Assembly (NCBI GenBank): GCA_002393575.1
Contig: DGSN01000049.1
Coordinates: 1-53,868 of the forward strand
Reading direction: 5' to 3'
Length of the DNA stretch: 53,868 nucleotides
From: Prevotellaceae bacterium UBA4361
GTDB taxonomy: Bacteria; Bacteroidota; Bacteroidia; Bacteroidales; Bacteroidaceae
Part shown: positions 1 to 7,813 of the stretch, piece by piece
How the letters are laid out: every line of letters begins with the position of its first letter
Position numbering within the stretch: the first letter of the stretch is position 1
The notes under the pieces: model-generated
Databases searched by the model: none
Told to the model about the DNA's origin: nothing
What the model saw: the letters and a program-made list of their open reading frames with translations, nothing else
Made by a program: the position numbers and the translations under genes

Positions 1-152
1 AGAATCTGCTGCTTCTTGTCGATAGCCACATTTTCGTCCTGAGTAGGCTTCAGTGCAGAAGCCACGAAAGCCAGGAGGAACGCCACGATGACCACGATAA
101 CGGCTGCATAGATAATCGTGTATGCATTGCCATTTGTATTCAATTTTGCCAT
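1..152 (-). CDS. nqrC: Na+-translocating NADH:quinone reductase subunit C, N-terminal part
   Basis: Only the first 50 codons lie in the window; the gene runs off the left edge. The visible part starts MAKLNTNGNAYTIIYAAVIV and has one long hydrophobic segment (about residues 10-34) followed by a polar stretch. This is the layout of NqrC, whose single N-terminal helix anchors a periplasmic domain carrying covalent FMN. The flavin-attachment site is outside the window. The gene starts 18 bases after the nqrB stop codon on the same strand, so it is the third gene of the operon. Identification rests on gene order plus the N-terminal pattern. Confidence 0.85.
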   Translation of the reverse strand, partial: MAKLNTNGNAYTIIYAAVIVVIVAFLLAFVASALKPTQDENVAIDKKQQI

Positions 153-170
153 AGTTCTTATCCTCCTATT

Positions 171-1337
171 TTATTTAGTGGCACGCTTAGCGCGCATGTT
201 AATATTACTCTTCACCACGTAGTAGTCGATGAGCGGAGCAAACACGTTCATCAGCAGGATGGCAAGCATCATACCTTCTGGATAGCCTGGGTTGAGCACA
301 CGGATGATAATTGCTATCACACCGATGAGGAATCCGTAAATCCACTTGCCACACTCTGTGCGGGCACTGGTGACAGGGTCGGTTGCCATGAATACGGCAC
401 CGAAGCAGAAGCCACCCACTGTGATGTGCTCATACCACTCGAAGTTGGCACTCTCGATGCTGCCCTTGAAAAGGAATGCAGTGAGAATACCACCCACAAA
501 TACGCTCAGCATCGTCTTCCAACTTGCCACTCCGCTCCAAAGCAGGATGAATGCACCAATGGCAATGGCGATGACACTCGTTTCGCCGATGGAGCCAGGG
601 ATGAAACCAGTCACTGTGTCGCAGAAGCTATAGCCGATAGGGTCACCCGTTGCGAGCTGTCCGAGGGGAGTGGCAGCAGTGACAGCGTCTGTGGCAGTAC
701 CGCTCACACCGTTGATACAGTCCATGTAGTTTCCATTCACCCAAACCTTGTCACCCGACATGGTGGAAGGATAAGAGAAGAATAGGAACGCACGCGTAAC
801 CAATGCAACATTCAGGATATTCATACCTGTTCCACCAAACACTTCCTTGGCGAAAATCACAGCGAAAGCCGTTGCCACTGCGATAATCCACAGAGGGCAG
901 TTGACAGGTACAATCATAGGAATCAGAATACCACTGACGAGGAAACCCTCATGGATTTCTTCACCTTTCCACTGAGCCACGGTAAACTCGATGCCAAGAC
1001 CGACGAGATAGCTCACCACAATCTTTGGCAACACGGCAGCAAGTCCATAGAGGAAATTGCACCAGAAACCTGACTCTTCGCCAATGGCCAGATAGTGCTG
1101 ATAGCCCACGTTGTACATACCAAACAAGAGGGCAGGAACCAGCGCTATCACAACAAACGACATGATGCGCTTCGAGTCGATGGCATCATGAATGTGTGCA
1201 CCGCGAGCCTTCGCCGTGTCGTTCGGAACGTACATGAACGTCTCGAATCCGTCGAACACAGAGCGGAAAGCGTGCAGCTTGCCACCTTCCTGGAAAGATG
1301 GCTTTATCTTGTTGAGAAAATTTCTTAACGCACTCAT
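171..1337 (-). CDS. nqrB: Na+-translocating NADH:quinone reductase subunit B
   Basis: This 388-residue integral membrane subunit belongs to the Na+-pumping NADH:ubiquinone oxidoreductase, which oxidises NADH, reduces quinone and exports Na+. It has roughly ten hydrophobic segments from residue 58 onward. The motif D217-AVTAA-T223-P-L matches the flavin-transferase consensus (Dxx[S/T]xAT), so T223 is the likely covalent FMN site. The stretch GGTGMNILNVALVTRAFLFFSYP is typical of the NqrB/RnfD family. Length is a little below the roughly 410 residues of proteobacterial NqrB. It lies between nqrA (130 bases upstream) and nqrC. The nqrA-nqrB gap holds an AT-rich inverted repeat rather than a clear promoter. 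Confidence 0.95.
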   Translation of the reverse strand: MSALRNFLNKIKPSFQEGGKLHAFRSVFDGFETFMYVPNDTAKARGAHIHDAIDSKRIMSFVVIALVPALLFGMYNVGYQHYLAIGEESGFWCNFLYGLAAVLPKIVVSYLVGLGIEFTVAQWKGEEIHEGFLVSGILIPMIVPVNCPLWIIAVATAFAVIFAKEVFGGTGMNILNVALVTRAFLFFSYPSTMSGDKVWVNGNYMDCINGVSGTATDAVTAATPLGQLATGDPIGYSFCDTVTGFIPGSIGETSVIAIAIGAFILLWSGVASWKTMLSVFVGGILTAFLFKGSIESANFEWYEHITVGGFCFGAVFMATDPVTSARTECGKWIYGFLIGVIAIIIRVLNPGYPEGMMLAILLMNVFAPLIDYYVVKSNINMRAKRATK

Positions 1338-1367
1338 AAAAATGATTTACAAAATTAAAGATTTACA

Positions 1368-1463
1368 ATTTACGGATTTGATTTACCTAATTGTTGAAAT
1401 TCCAATTCAGTCATTGCTTGTGTAACTTAAATCGGTAAATAGTCAATAAGTAAATCCGTAAAT
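1368..1463. repeat. AT-rich inverted repeat between nqrA and nqrB
   Basis: The arms ATTTACGGATTT (1368-1379) and AAATCCGTAAAT (1452-1463) are exact reverse complements. Shorter matching pieces lie inside them (ATTTACC and GGTAAAT). The element fills most of the 130-base gap between two co-transcribed nqr genes and could fold in the mRNA. There is no T-tract on the coding strand next to the outer stem, so I do not call a terminator. It is one of several intergenic palindromes in this window. Confidence 0.75.
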
Positions 1464-1467
1464 CAAT

Positions 1468-2817
1468 TTACTCGTTTTCCTTGCGGAGCATATCAAGACC
1501 TTCACGCACGATGCGCTGCAATTCCAATTTCGAACTATCGACGAACTCTGCCACGGCAAAATCCTCTGGAGCCACCTCATAGATGCCAAGAGCTTCCATG
1601 CGGTCGATGTCGCCAGCGATAATCGCCTTCACAAGCTGTTCTGGATAAATATCCATTGGGAACACGCTGTCGTACTCACCCGACATAATCATGTGGCGCT
1701 CTCCACCCTTGATACGTGCATCCAGCACATACTCCTTGTTCTTACCCATCAGCCAAGAGCAATAGCTGCGGCTTGTGGAGAACTGGTTGAAGCGTGGCAT
1801 GATCCAGCCGAAAGCCTCGTCAGCGTCATCACCCTCAGGGATAGCAGTCACCTCTGTGGAGTGAGCACCGAGGAAATCCTTCTCCGACACCTTCAAGCCA
1901 GTGAGAGGATTGCCATCAATGAGGCGCACCTTCTTGTCGGTCTTCACATTGTTGGCAACGATGTCACCAATGGTTTGGCCAACCAGGGCACGCATGTAGC
2001 GAGGTGACTTGATTTCGCTGCCTCCTACAGCCAGTGTGCGAGTGAAATCCACCTTACCTGTGTTGAGCACACGACCTATGAAAATCACTTCTTCTGCACC
2101 AATGGTCCAAACCACTTCGCCCTTGTTCACAGGGTTCAGATGGTTGATTTGCACACCCACGTTGCCAGCAGGACACTTTCCGTCGAATACGTTTACTTCC
2201 ACGTCTTTTGCCTGAGCAAGTGCAGACGATGCGCCTGGCTTCACGCCCAGATACACTTTTGCCAGCTTCGACAATGCGGTCAAGCCAGTCTGGAAGTCCG
2301 TCTCATTGCCCTTCAGAGCCACCTCGAAATCAGCAGCAAGAGGCATGTCGCCAATAGCAGAGACGAAAATGCCCTTTGGGGTATCGTCAGGATTGGCAGC
2401 AATAGCGTAAGGACGCTGGTTGATGAAAGCAAAGCAGCCTGTTTCGAGCAAGTAGTCCTTCACCTGCTGAACCGACATGCTCCGAACATCCTTCTTGCCG
2501 AAGTCGTTCTTCACCTGCTGGCTATCGGCTTCCACCTGAACGCTTAACACTTTGCGGCGGTCACCCCTCTCAACAGCTTTTACCGTGCCGCTAACAGGAG
2601 AAACGAACTTCACCTCGGGATGCAGCTTGTTCACAAACAGCGCATCGCCAGCCTTGACAACATCGCCTTCCTTCACCACTACCTTGGGTTTCACACCGAC
2701 AAAAGCATCAGGCACAAGTCCATATACCTTCGATGCCTTGGCGACAAAAACCTCAGCGGCAGCCTTTCCAGCAAGGTGGATGTCCAAGCCTTTCTTAAGT
2801 TTAATTACATTCGCCAT
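1468..2817 (-). CDS. nqrA: Na+-translocating NADH:quinone reductase subunit A
   Basis: This is the 449-residue peripheral cytoplasmic subunit of Na+-NQR, first gene of the nqr operon. The protein begins MANVIKLKKGLDIHLAGKAA, the usual NqrA opening, and contains the RnfC-like biotinyl/barrel-sandwich region (VKEGDVVKAGDALFVNK and VSPVSGTVKAV). It lacks cofactor motifs, as is normal for NqrA. The reading frame stays open 34 codons further upstream, but that extension has no family resemblance and crosses the promoter-proximal leader, so I start at 2817. A Bacteroidetes-type promoter lies about 110 bases upstream. Confidence 0.95.
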   Translation of the reverse strand: MANVIKLKKGLDIHLAGKAAAEVFVAKASKVYGLVPDAFVGVKPKVVVKEGDVVKAGDALFVNKLHPEVKFVSPVSGTVKAVERGDRRKVLSVQVEADSQQVKNDFGKKDVRSMSVQQVKDYLLETGCFAFINQRPYAIAANPDDTPKGIFVSAIGDMPLAADFEVALKGNETDFQTGLTALSKLAKVYLGVKPGASSALAQAKDVEVNVFDGKCPAGNVGVQINHLNPVNKGEVVWTIGAEEVIFIGRVLNTGKVDFTRTLAVGGSEIKSPRYMRALVGQTIGDIVANNVKTDKKVRLIDGNPLTGLKVSEKDFLGAHSTEVTAIPEGDDADEAFGWIMPRFNQFSTSRSYCSWLMGKNKEYVLDARIKGGERHMIMSGEYDSVFPMDIYPEQLVKAIIAGDIDRMEALGIYEVAPEDFAVAEFVDSSKLELQRIVREGLDMLRKENE

Positions 2818-2926
2818 AGAATAAATTAAGAATATTGATAAAATGTTTTTAAGAAATTCAGTCCTCTTTTCTACAAGAAAGCCAAAAAACAGCACACATA
2901 TATCCATACGTGCGCACAAATCCCTG

Positions 2927-2955
2927 CAAAGTTAATGAAAAAAAATCATTGGCAA
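2927..2955 (-). promoter_or_regulatory. Promoter for the nqr operon
   Basis: On the minus strand, TAACTTTG (2934-2927) matches the Bacteroidetes -7 box TAnnTTTG. TTG (2955-2953) sits 18 bases upstream as a -33 element, slightly shorter than the usual 19-20. It would give an nqrA leader of about 105 bases. Confidence 0.65.
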
Positions 2956-3148
2956 TTCCAAATCTTTTCAAAAATGCAAAAAAATCGCAAATAATGCATT
3001 TTCAACACTAATTGCTATCAGTTTGCTATATGGAGTTATCCTCTATCTGGAGCGAAGCAAAGTGGCTGCAAAAGCATTCGTTTTGGATGGAGCTGAGATG
3101 CTTGTTGGCAAATATCAAATTGATTTGCTGAAAAAAGATTCTCATTGA
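2939..3148 (+). other. Gene-free stretch upstream of deoD with a 69-codon open frame lacking a start codon
   Basis: The interval between the nqr and deoD promoters holds an open frame that ends in TGA at 3146-3148 and is bounded upstream by a TGA at 2936. Its only ATG is at 3098. The translation has a hydrophobic run (FSTLIAISLLYGVILYL) followed by a charged, protein-like tail (ERSKVAAKAFVLDGAEMLVG). It may be a decayed gene or a small membrane protein with a non-ATG start, or chance. I assign no function. Confidence 0.3.
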
Positions 3149-3173
3149 AAGGCTGTTTTTGAGAAAAAAGAAT

Positions 3174-3181
3174 TATCTTTG
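3174..3181 (+). promoter_or_regulatory. -7 box for deoD
   Basis: TATCTTTG matches the Bacteroidetes -7 consensus and lies 34 bases before the deoD start codon. I do not see a well-spaced TTTG at -33. Confidence 0.55.
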
Positions 3182-3215
3182 CAACAATTACTAACCCCTA
3201 AAATATTATATCATC

Positions 3216-3926
3216 ATGGCAAAGAACACTCCTACTCCTCACATTGGTGCCCAATACGGCGAAATAGCAGAAACCGTCATCATGGCTGGCGACCCTCTAC
3301 GTGCCAAACTGATGGCAGAAAGATTTCTCGAAAATCCTGTTCTTTATAATGAAGTACGTGGTATGCTGGGCTACACAGGCACTTACAAGGGAAAGCGTGT
3401 GTCGGTGCAGGGACACGGCATGGGCATTCCTTCTATCGGCATCTATTCTTACGAGCTTTTCAATTTCTATGGAGTTAAGACGATTATCCGCGTGGGTTCG
3501 GCTGGTTCGATGAGTCCCGATTTGCACATTGGAGACTTGGTGATGGCAATGGGTGCATGCACAAATAGCCACTATGCAGACCAATACCAACTCCCTGGCA
3601 CATACGCCCCAATCGCAGACTTTGGCTTGCTTCGTGCTGCCGTTGAAAAAGCGGAAGAATTGGGCTATCGCTACAAGGTGGGAAACATCTACTCATCGGA
3701 TATTTTCTACGATGAAAGACAAGGCACTCCAGAATGGCAGAAGATGGGTGTGCTGGCAGTGGAAATGGAAGCTGCAGCACTCTATATGAATGCTGCTCGA
3801 TGCGGTGCTAAGGCTCTGTGCATCTGCACAATAAGCGACTCAATGGTTACGGGCGAGGCAACCACTGCTGAGGAGCGCCAGAACAGCTTTACTCGAATGA
3901 TGGACGTGGCTTTTGGAATTGTGTAA
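3216..3926 (+). CDS. deoD: Purine-nucleoside phosphorylase, DeoD type
   Basis: This 236-residue enzyme cleaves purine (deoxy)ribonucleosides with phosphate to base and (deoxy)ribose-1-phosphate for salvage. It has the family's features in order: TPHIGA near the N-terminus (H9), the phosphate-binding GDPLRAK (residues 25-31), IIRVGSAGS, the nucleoside-binding VEMEAAALY, and SDS near the C-terminus carrying the likely catalytic Asp. Length equals that of the hexameric E. coli-type enzyme. It stands alone between divergent nqrA and the convergent PAP2 gene with its own -7 box, so it is probably monocistronic. Confidence 0.95.
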   Translation: MAKNTPTPHIGAQYGEIAETVIMAGDPLRAKLMAERFLENPVLYNEVRGMLGYTGTYKGKRVSVQGHGMGIPSIGIYSYELFNFYGVKTIIRVGSAGSMSPDLHIGDLVMAMGACTNSHYADQYQLPGTYAPIADFGLLRAAVEKAEELGYRYKVGNIYSSDIFYDERQGTPEWQKMGVLAVEMEAAALYMNAARCGAKALCICTISDSMVTGEATTAEERQNSFTRMMDVAFGIV

Positions 3927-3934
3927 AGCACAGT

Positions 3935-4077
3935 GAATGAAAAATGAAGAATGAAGAATGAAAAATGAAGAATCAAAGTAACCCATCCAATGAGCAGAGT
4001 GACATACATTCTTCATTCGGAGCGTAGCGACTATTCTTCATTCTTCATTTAATTCCATTCTTCATTTAATTTCATTC
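3935..4077. repeat. Low-complexity palindromic intergenic repeat
   Basis: The left half is built of AATGAAGAATGAAAAATGAAG-like units and the right half of their reverse complement (CATTCTTCATTTAATTCCATT-like units), separated by a short unique centre. It lies between convergent deoD and the PAP2 gene and could act as a bidirectional structure at their 3' ends. It resembles other simple-motif palindromes in this window. Confidence 0.7.
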
Positions 4078-5439
4078 TTACAAGATGATTTTCCAGAAAG
4101 TGGAGATAATGAACTTATTAGGTTGCAGGTGGGTATTGGTTGTATGAAGATAATCAAAATTGAAACCTGCAACATATTTTTCGTTCCCTATGCTTTCGAA
4201 TGAGAGTCCTGCTCCCCATTCGAAACGATGGGAAGATGGTATCTGGAGGAAGGTGGCACCATTGTCAACCCGCTCAAATTCGGTTTTCTGAGTATATCTG
4301 TCTCCAGCCAAGGCACGGAGTGCGAAACGCTGTGTCAAACCTATTGGAATACTGTACTTGATAGCAAGGTTGGCATGGTATTGACTCAGATTCTCACCAT
4401 AGACATCGCCTGTATGGAGTTGTGCGCTTTCGGAAACCACAGGCTTGATTTTTGTTGCAGAAACACGCACAATGCCTTCTGCCGCAATGTTTGAATTGAA
4501 GAAATAGGAGTATTCCAATCCCGATGTGAGGGTGGAACTGGGATGGAGGGAAATGTTTCCATCAAAATTCTCATCCATTAAGTCGAAGGCTTCTTGTTGT
4601 ATGGAACCAGTACGAATTTCTGTGCCACTCACAAGAGAAAGGGAAATAGGTTGTTCTAAATATCGTCCAAGCCTTACCACATCCCCCACATAGAGGTTTG
4701 GGCGATTGATTTCTTTCGCTCCATAGATTTTGTCTGTTAGCCAGTAAGCTACATTGGTGCTGGTGATGCCAATGCCTGCTCCAAGGAAGATGTCATTCAG
4801 ATAATGCGCATTGTGATGGAGTCGCAACAATTCGGTGGCTGTCGCCGCTGCATAACCTCCTACTGAGAACCAGGGGCTTTGATGTCCAAATTCACGGTGC
4901 AGAATGGTGGCACTAAGATAAGCAATTGCCGCATGGCCTGATGGCAAACTATGCTTATCCGTACCATCAGGACGCAGTTCACGAGTAACGTGCTTAAAAG
5001 TTTGCGTTAATGCAACATTCAGCCCAAGGGCGATGGCGTTGGCAGTTGCCATTCTCTTGATTTTACTCCTACTCTCCACCCCGAAAGCCTTAAGTGCCCA
5101 AGCAGTAGCAAGAGGAAGCGATGCCGGCAGGTAATCCACAGCGTCATGCCTGTTTTTGATAAAACGAACAGGTCGGTCGTTGAAGGAGCGATTGGTGGCA
5201 GTCTGGATGAGTCCACCAAGCAATGGAGCTGCATCAGTCCACCTGAAAGTCATTTCCTGCCGCAGGAGGTTGTTCTCGTATTTTTCCACTTCCTGCTCTG
5301 CCCGTTTAGTCTTCTCCACCTGCTCCATTGCCCTTTCAATGCGAAGGAGAGTGGAATCAGGGATGCTTTGCGCCCGTAAAGAACTACCTTGCCACACAAA
5401 CAGCGAAAATAAGATAGGGATGAGACGTTTTTCCATCAT
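4078..5439 (-). CDS. PAP2-superfamily phosphatase with C-terminal barrel-like domain
   Basis: The protein has 453 residues from MMEKRLIPILFSLFVWQGSS, a signal peptide with a probable cleavage near SLRA-QS. The acid-phosphatase triad is complete: KHVTRELRP (KxxxxxxRP), PSGHA, and RLHHNAHYLND (Rx5Hx3D). Such enzymes remove phosphate from lipid phosphates such as undecaprenyl pyrophosphate, phosphatidylglycerophosphate or lipid A. After the phosphatase domain (about residues 60-255), the last 190 residues have alternating polar/hydrophobic strands (for example EYSYFFNSNIAAEGIVRVSA and AGFNFDYL) suggesting an outer-membrane beta-barrel. The upstream 98 codons of open frame overlap mnmA and are spurious. 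It begins 7 bases after the mnmA stop, so they are likely co-transcribed. The exact substrate is not deducible. Confidence 0.85.
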   Translation of the reverse strand: MMEKRLIPILFSLFVWQGSSLRAQSIPDSTLLRIERAMEQVEKTKRAEQEVEKYENNLLRQEMTFRWTDAAPLLGGLIQTATNRSFNDRPVRFIKNRHDAVDYLPASLPLATAWALKAFGVESRSKIKRMATANAIALGLNVALTQTFKHVTRELRPDGTDKHSLPSGHAAIAYLSATILHREFGHQSPWFSVGGYAAATATELLRLHHNAHYLNDIFLGAGIGITSTNVAYWLTDKIYGAKEINRPNLYVGDVVRLGRYLEQPISLSLVSGTEIRTGSIQQEAFDLMDENFDGNISLHPSSTLTSGLEYSYFFNSNIAAEGIVRVSATKIKPVVSESAQLHTGDVYGENLSQYHANLAIKYSIPIGLTQRFALRALAGDRYTQKTEFERVDNGATFLQIPSSHRFEWGAGLSFESIGNEKYVAGFNFDYLHTTNTHLQPNKFIISTFWKIIL

Positions 5440-5446
5440 TTCATGT

Positions 5447-6511
5447 TTAACTGATTTCCCCACTACCATAGCAGAGATGGTGGTTTTCATCGTAAATAAC
5501 ACAGAACTGACCTGGTGCCACTCCGTGTATCTTCTCATCAGCCTCAAGATGCCAACTGTGGTCGGGCAACTGCTGAATGTTTCCAGCGAGGTATTCAGGC
5601 GTATGTCGAATCTTGAAAGTGACACGATGTGTTGCAAATGAATCCTGCCAAGGGTTTTCAGTAATGAAATGCATACTTTCCATGTCGAGGTGATTCTTAT
5701 AGACACGCTCTGGGTCGTAGCCATGCGAAACAAAAAGGATGTTTCGCTTCAAGTTTTTCTTCACAACAAACCAAGGACCTCCGCTGAATCCCAATCCCTT
5801 ACGCTGTCCAATCGTATAGAACCAAAGTCCTTGATGCGTACCAATTATTTTGCCAGTTTCTATTTCTCTCACATCGCCTGGATTCTCTCCGAGATTCTTC
5901 TTGATGTACTCTCGGAAGTCGATATTTCCCAAAAAGCAAATACCCTGCGAGTCCTTGCGACTGGCATTCAGCAGATGTGCTTTTTCCGCCAATTCACGCA
6001 CCTCGTGCTTCCACAGATGTCCAATTGGAAACATGAGTTTCGAAACTTGTAATGAATCGATTTGGCAAAGGAAATCCGTCTGGTCCTTCACCGGGTCGGG
6101 ACTCGTCGCCAGCCATGTCTTGCCATTCACCACATCGGTAGTGGCATAATGTCCCGTAGCCGTTTTATCGAAATCCTTTCCCACATACTCCTCAAAACAT
6201 CCAAACTTAATGAGTTTGTTGCACATCACATCAGGGTTGGGAGTGAGTCCTTGCCTTGCCTTTTCCATGGTATAACCCACCACCTTATCCCAATATTCCC
6301 GATGCAAATCGATAACATCGAGGCGAAGGCCATACTTCTTGGAAAGCCACTGACAAATTTCCACATCCTCCTCCGAGGTGCAGTTCCATTCAGTGTCCTT
6401 GTCAGGACCTATCTTTATATAAAAAAGGTGTGGGTCGTAACCTTGCTCTTTCAGCAGATGCACAGAAACAGCACTATCCACACCTCCACTCACAAGTGCA
6501 GCGATTTGCAT
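5447..6511 (-). CDS. mnmA: tRNA-specific 2-thiouridylase MnmA
   Basis: This 354-residue enzyme makes 2-thiouridine at the wobble position of tRNA-Lys, -Glu and -Gln. It has the PP-loop SGGVDS (residues 8-13), the first catalytic cysteine in NPDVMCNKL (C97), the second in SQGICFLG (C192), and the tRNA-binding TIGQRKGLG region. I start at MQIAALVSGGVDS. The frame is open 24 codons further, but that extension is encoded by a GC-rich intergenic repeat and is not protein-like. Upstream is nadA on the same strand (158 bases, filled by repeats); downstream the PAP2 gene follows at 7 bases. Confidence 0.95.
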   Translation of the reverse strand: MQIAALVSGGVDSAVSVHLLKEQGYDPHLFYIKIGPDKDTEWNCTSEEDVEICQWLSKKYGLRLDVIDLHREYWDKVVGYTMEKARQGLTPNPDVMCNKLIKFGCFEEYVGKDFDKTATGHYATTDVVNGKTWLATSPDPVKDQTDFLCQIDSLQVSKLMFPIGHLWKHEVRELAEKAHLLNASRKDSQGICFLGNIDFREYIKKNLGENPGDVREIETGKIIGTHQGLWFYTIGQRKGLGFSGGPWFVVKKNLKRNILFVSHGYDPERVYKNHLDMESMHFITENPWQDSFATHRVTFKIRHTPEYLAGNIQQLPDHSWHLEADEKIHGVAPGQFCVIYDENHHLCYGSGEIS

Positions 6512-6530
6512 AATATAATGTTTAAAGTTA

Positions 6531-6610
6531 AGCCCCTCCCAACCTCCCCAAGGGGAGGAGAAGCCATGAGGATGGTTATTCACTCCCCCTTGGGGGAGCT
6601 GGAGGGGGCT
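6531..6610. repeat. Two-hairpin GC-rich repeat, copy 1
   Basis: The outer arms are AGCCCCTCC and GGAGGGGGCT, enclosing two inner hairpins, CCTCCCCAAGGGGAGG and CTCCCCCTTGGGGGAG. A nearly identical 78-base copy is at 24430-24507 in another intergenic gap. It resembles REP/BIME elements of other bacteria. It lies between nadA and mnmA and would fold in a nadA-mnmA transcript. Confidence 0.85.
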
Positions 6611-6619
6611 AGGTAACTA

Positions 6620-6652
6620 CTCCCTCCCTCGCAGGGAGGGTTGGGGAGGGTC
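6620..6652. repeat. Half-element related to the 11.4 kb palindrome
   Basis: The sequence CTCCCTCCCTCGCAGGGAGG followed by GTTGGGGAGGGTC is closely similar to the right terminal part of the palindromic element at 11357-11569. It directly adjoins repeat copy 1 and ends about 18 bases before the nadA stop codon. The stem CCCTCC/GGAGGG-type pairing could act as a transcription barrier after nadA. Confidence 0.65.
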
Positions 6653-6669
6653 TTGGAGGGTCTATAGAT

Positions 6670-7677
6670 TCACTTAAGCGCCTTGCTGATTTCAAGCATC
6701 TTGTTGATGGGCTTGATAGCCTTTTCCGCTACAGCCTCATCGACGATGATTTCAGGCCATTCGTATTTAAGCGTGTTGTAGAGTTTCTTGAGCGTATTCA
6801 GGCGCATGAAAGCACATTCATTGCACTGGCAACCAATCGCTTCACTCGTTTCAGGTGGAGCTGGATAGAACTGCTTGTCGGGGCACGAACGAGTCATCTG
6901 ATGCAGGATGCCACTCTCCGTAGCCACAATAAACTCCGTTGCCTCATCCTCAATGGCAAACTTCAGCAATCCAGCCGTTGAGCCAATCCTGTCGGCAATC
7001 GCCTGAATCGGTGCAGGACACTCTGGATGCACCAACACCTTCGCAGCAGGATGTTCTTTCTTCAGCTGCAAGATGCCCTCAAGCGAGAATTGACCATGCA
7101 CGTGGCAACCTCCATTCCACAGAAGCATATTGCGCCCCGTAACGGAATTGATATAATTACCGAGATTCTTATCAGGACCAAATATCAGCTTCTCATCCTC
7201 AGGAAAACTGTCTATGACAAGCTTTGCATTAGAGCTCGTCACAACCACATCCGTCAGAGCCTTCACAGCAGCCGTGGTGTTCACATAACTAACCACCTTA
7301 TAGCCAGGATGCTCGTCCATAAAAACTTTGAGGTCGTTGGCATCGCAAGAGTCAGCCAACGAACAGCCAGCGTTCAAGTCACACACAAGCACCTTCTTGT
7401 CAGGACAAAGAATCTTGTTCGTTTCACCCATAAAATGAACGCCACACATCACAATAATGTCAGCATCCGTCTTAGCAGCCCACTGAGCCAGAGCCAAGGA
7501 GTCGCCAACAAAGTCAGCTACATCCTGCACAGCACCCTCCGTGTAATAGTGCGCCAAGACCACAGCATTCTTCTCCTTGCACATCCGACGGATTTCAGCA
7601 GACAAATCCAAATCAGCAGAAACAGGCTCATCCACATAGCCCTTCTCCTTCCAACTATTTTTCACTTCAACCATCAT
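6670..7677 (-). CDS. nadA: Quinolinate synthase NadA
   Basis: This 335-residue [4Fe-4S] enzyme condenses iminoaspartate with dihydroxyacetone phosphate to quinolinate, the NAD precursor. It shows LAHYYTEGAVQDVADFVGDS at the N-terminus, likely cluster ligands C105 (NAGCSLADS) and C191 (NGGCHVHGQF), and a C-terminal GCQCNECAFM group that supplies the third ligand. The N-terminal MM offers two adjacent start codons (7677 or 7674). No nadB or nadC is next to it. The upstream gap holds a palindromic repeat and I see no clear promoter. Confidence 0.95.
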   Translation of the reverse strand: MMVEVKNSWKEKGYVDEPVSADLDLSAEIRRMCKEKNAVVLAHYYTEGAVQDVADFVGDSLALAQWAAKTDADIIVMCGVHFMGETNKILCPDKKVLVCDLNAGCSLADSCDANDLKVFMDEHPGYKVVSYVNTTAAVKALTDVVVTSSNAKLVIDSFPEDEKLIFGPDKNLGNYINSVTGRNMLLWNGGCHVHGQFSLEGILQLKKEHPAAKVLVHPECPAPIQAIADRIGSTAGLLKFAIEDEATEFIVATESGILHQMTRSCPDKQFYPAPPETSEAIGCQCNECAFMRLNTLKKLYNTLKYEWPEIIVDEAVAEKAIKPINKMLEISKALK

Positions 7678-7689
7678 ACAGGCAATTTG

Positions 7690-7803
7690 TAAGTTAAAAG
7701 TTAAAAATTAAAAGCCGAAATTAAGAACAAAGAACAAAGGACGTGCTTTAAAATAGTACATTGTAATTTGTACTTTGTACTTTCATTGTACTTTGTACTT
7801 AAC
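7690..7803. repeat. AT-rich palindromic intergenic repeat
   Basis: Units such as AAGTTAAAAGTTAAAAATTA, AAGCCGAAATTAAG and repeated TTTGTACTTTGTAC fill the gap between the regulator at 7814 and nadA. A related run (AAAGCCAAAATTAAGTACAAA, then TTTGTACTTTGTA) is found inside the element near 11.45 kb. It is non-coding. Confidence 0.65.
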
Positions 7804-7813
7804 AAAGGCTTCA

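Noticed and set aside
5440..5733. 98-codon N-terminal extension of the PAP2 protein
   Set aside because: It overlaps mnmA in another frame, and the signal peptide begins at the ATG at 5439.
6512..6583. N-terminal extension of 24 codons on mnmA
   Set aside because: It is encoded by the GC-rich two-hairpin repeat and precedes the standard MnmA start with the PP-loop at residues 8-13.
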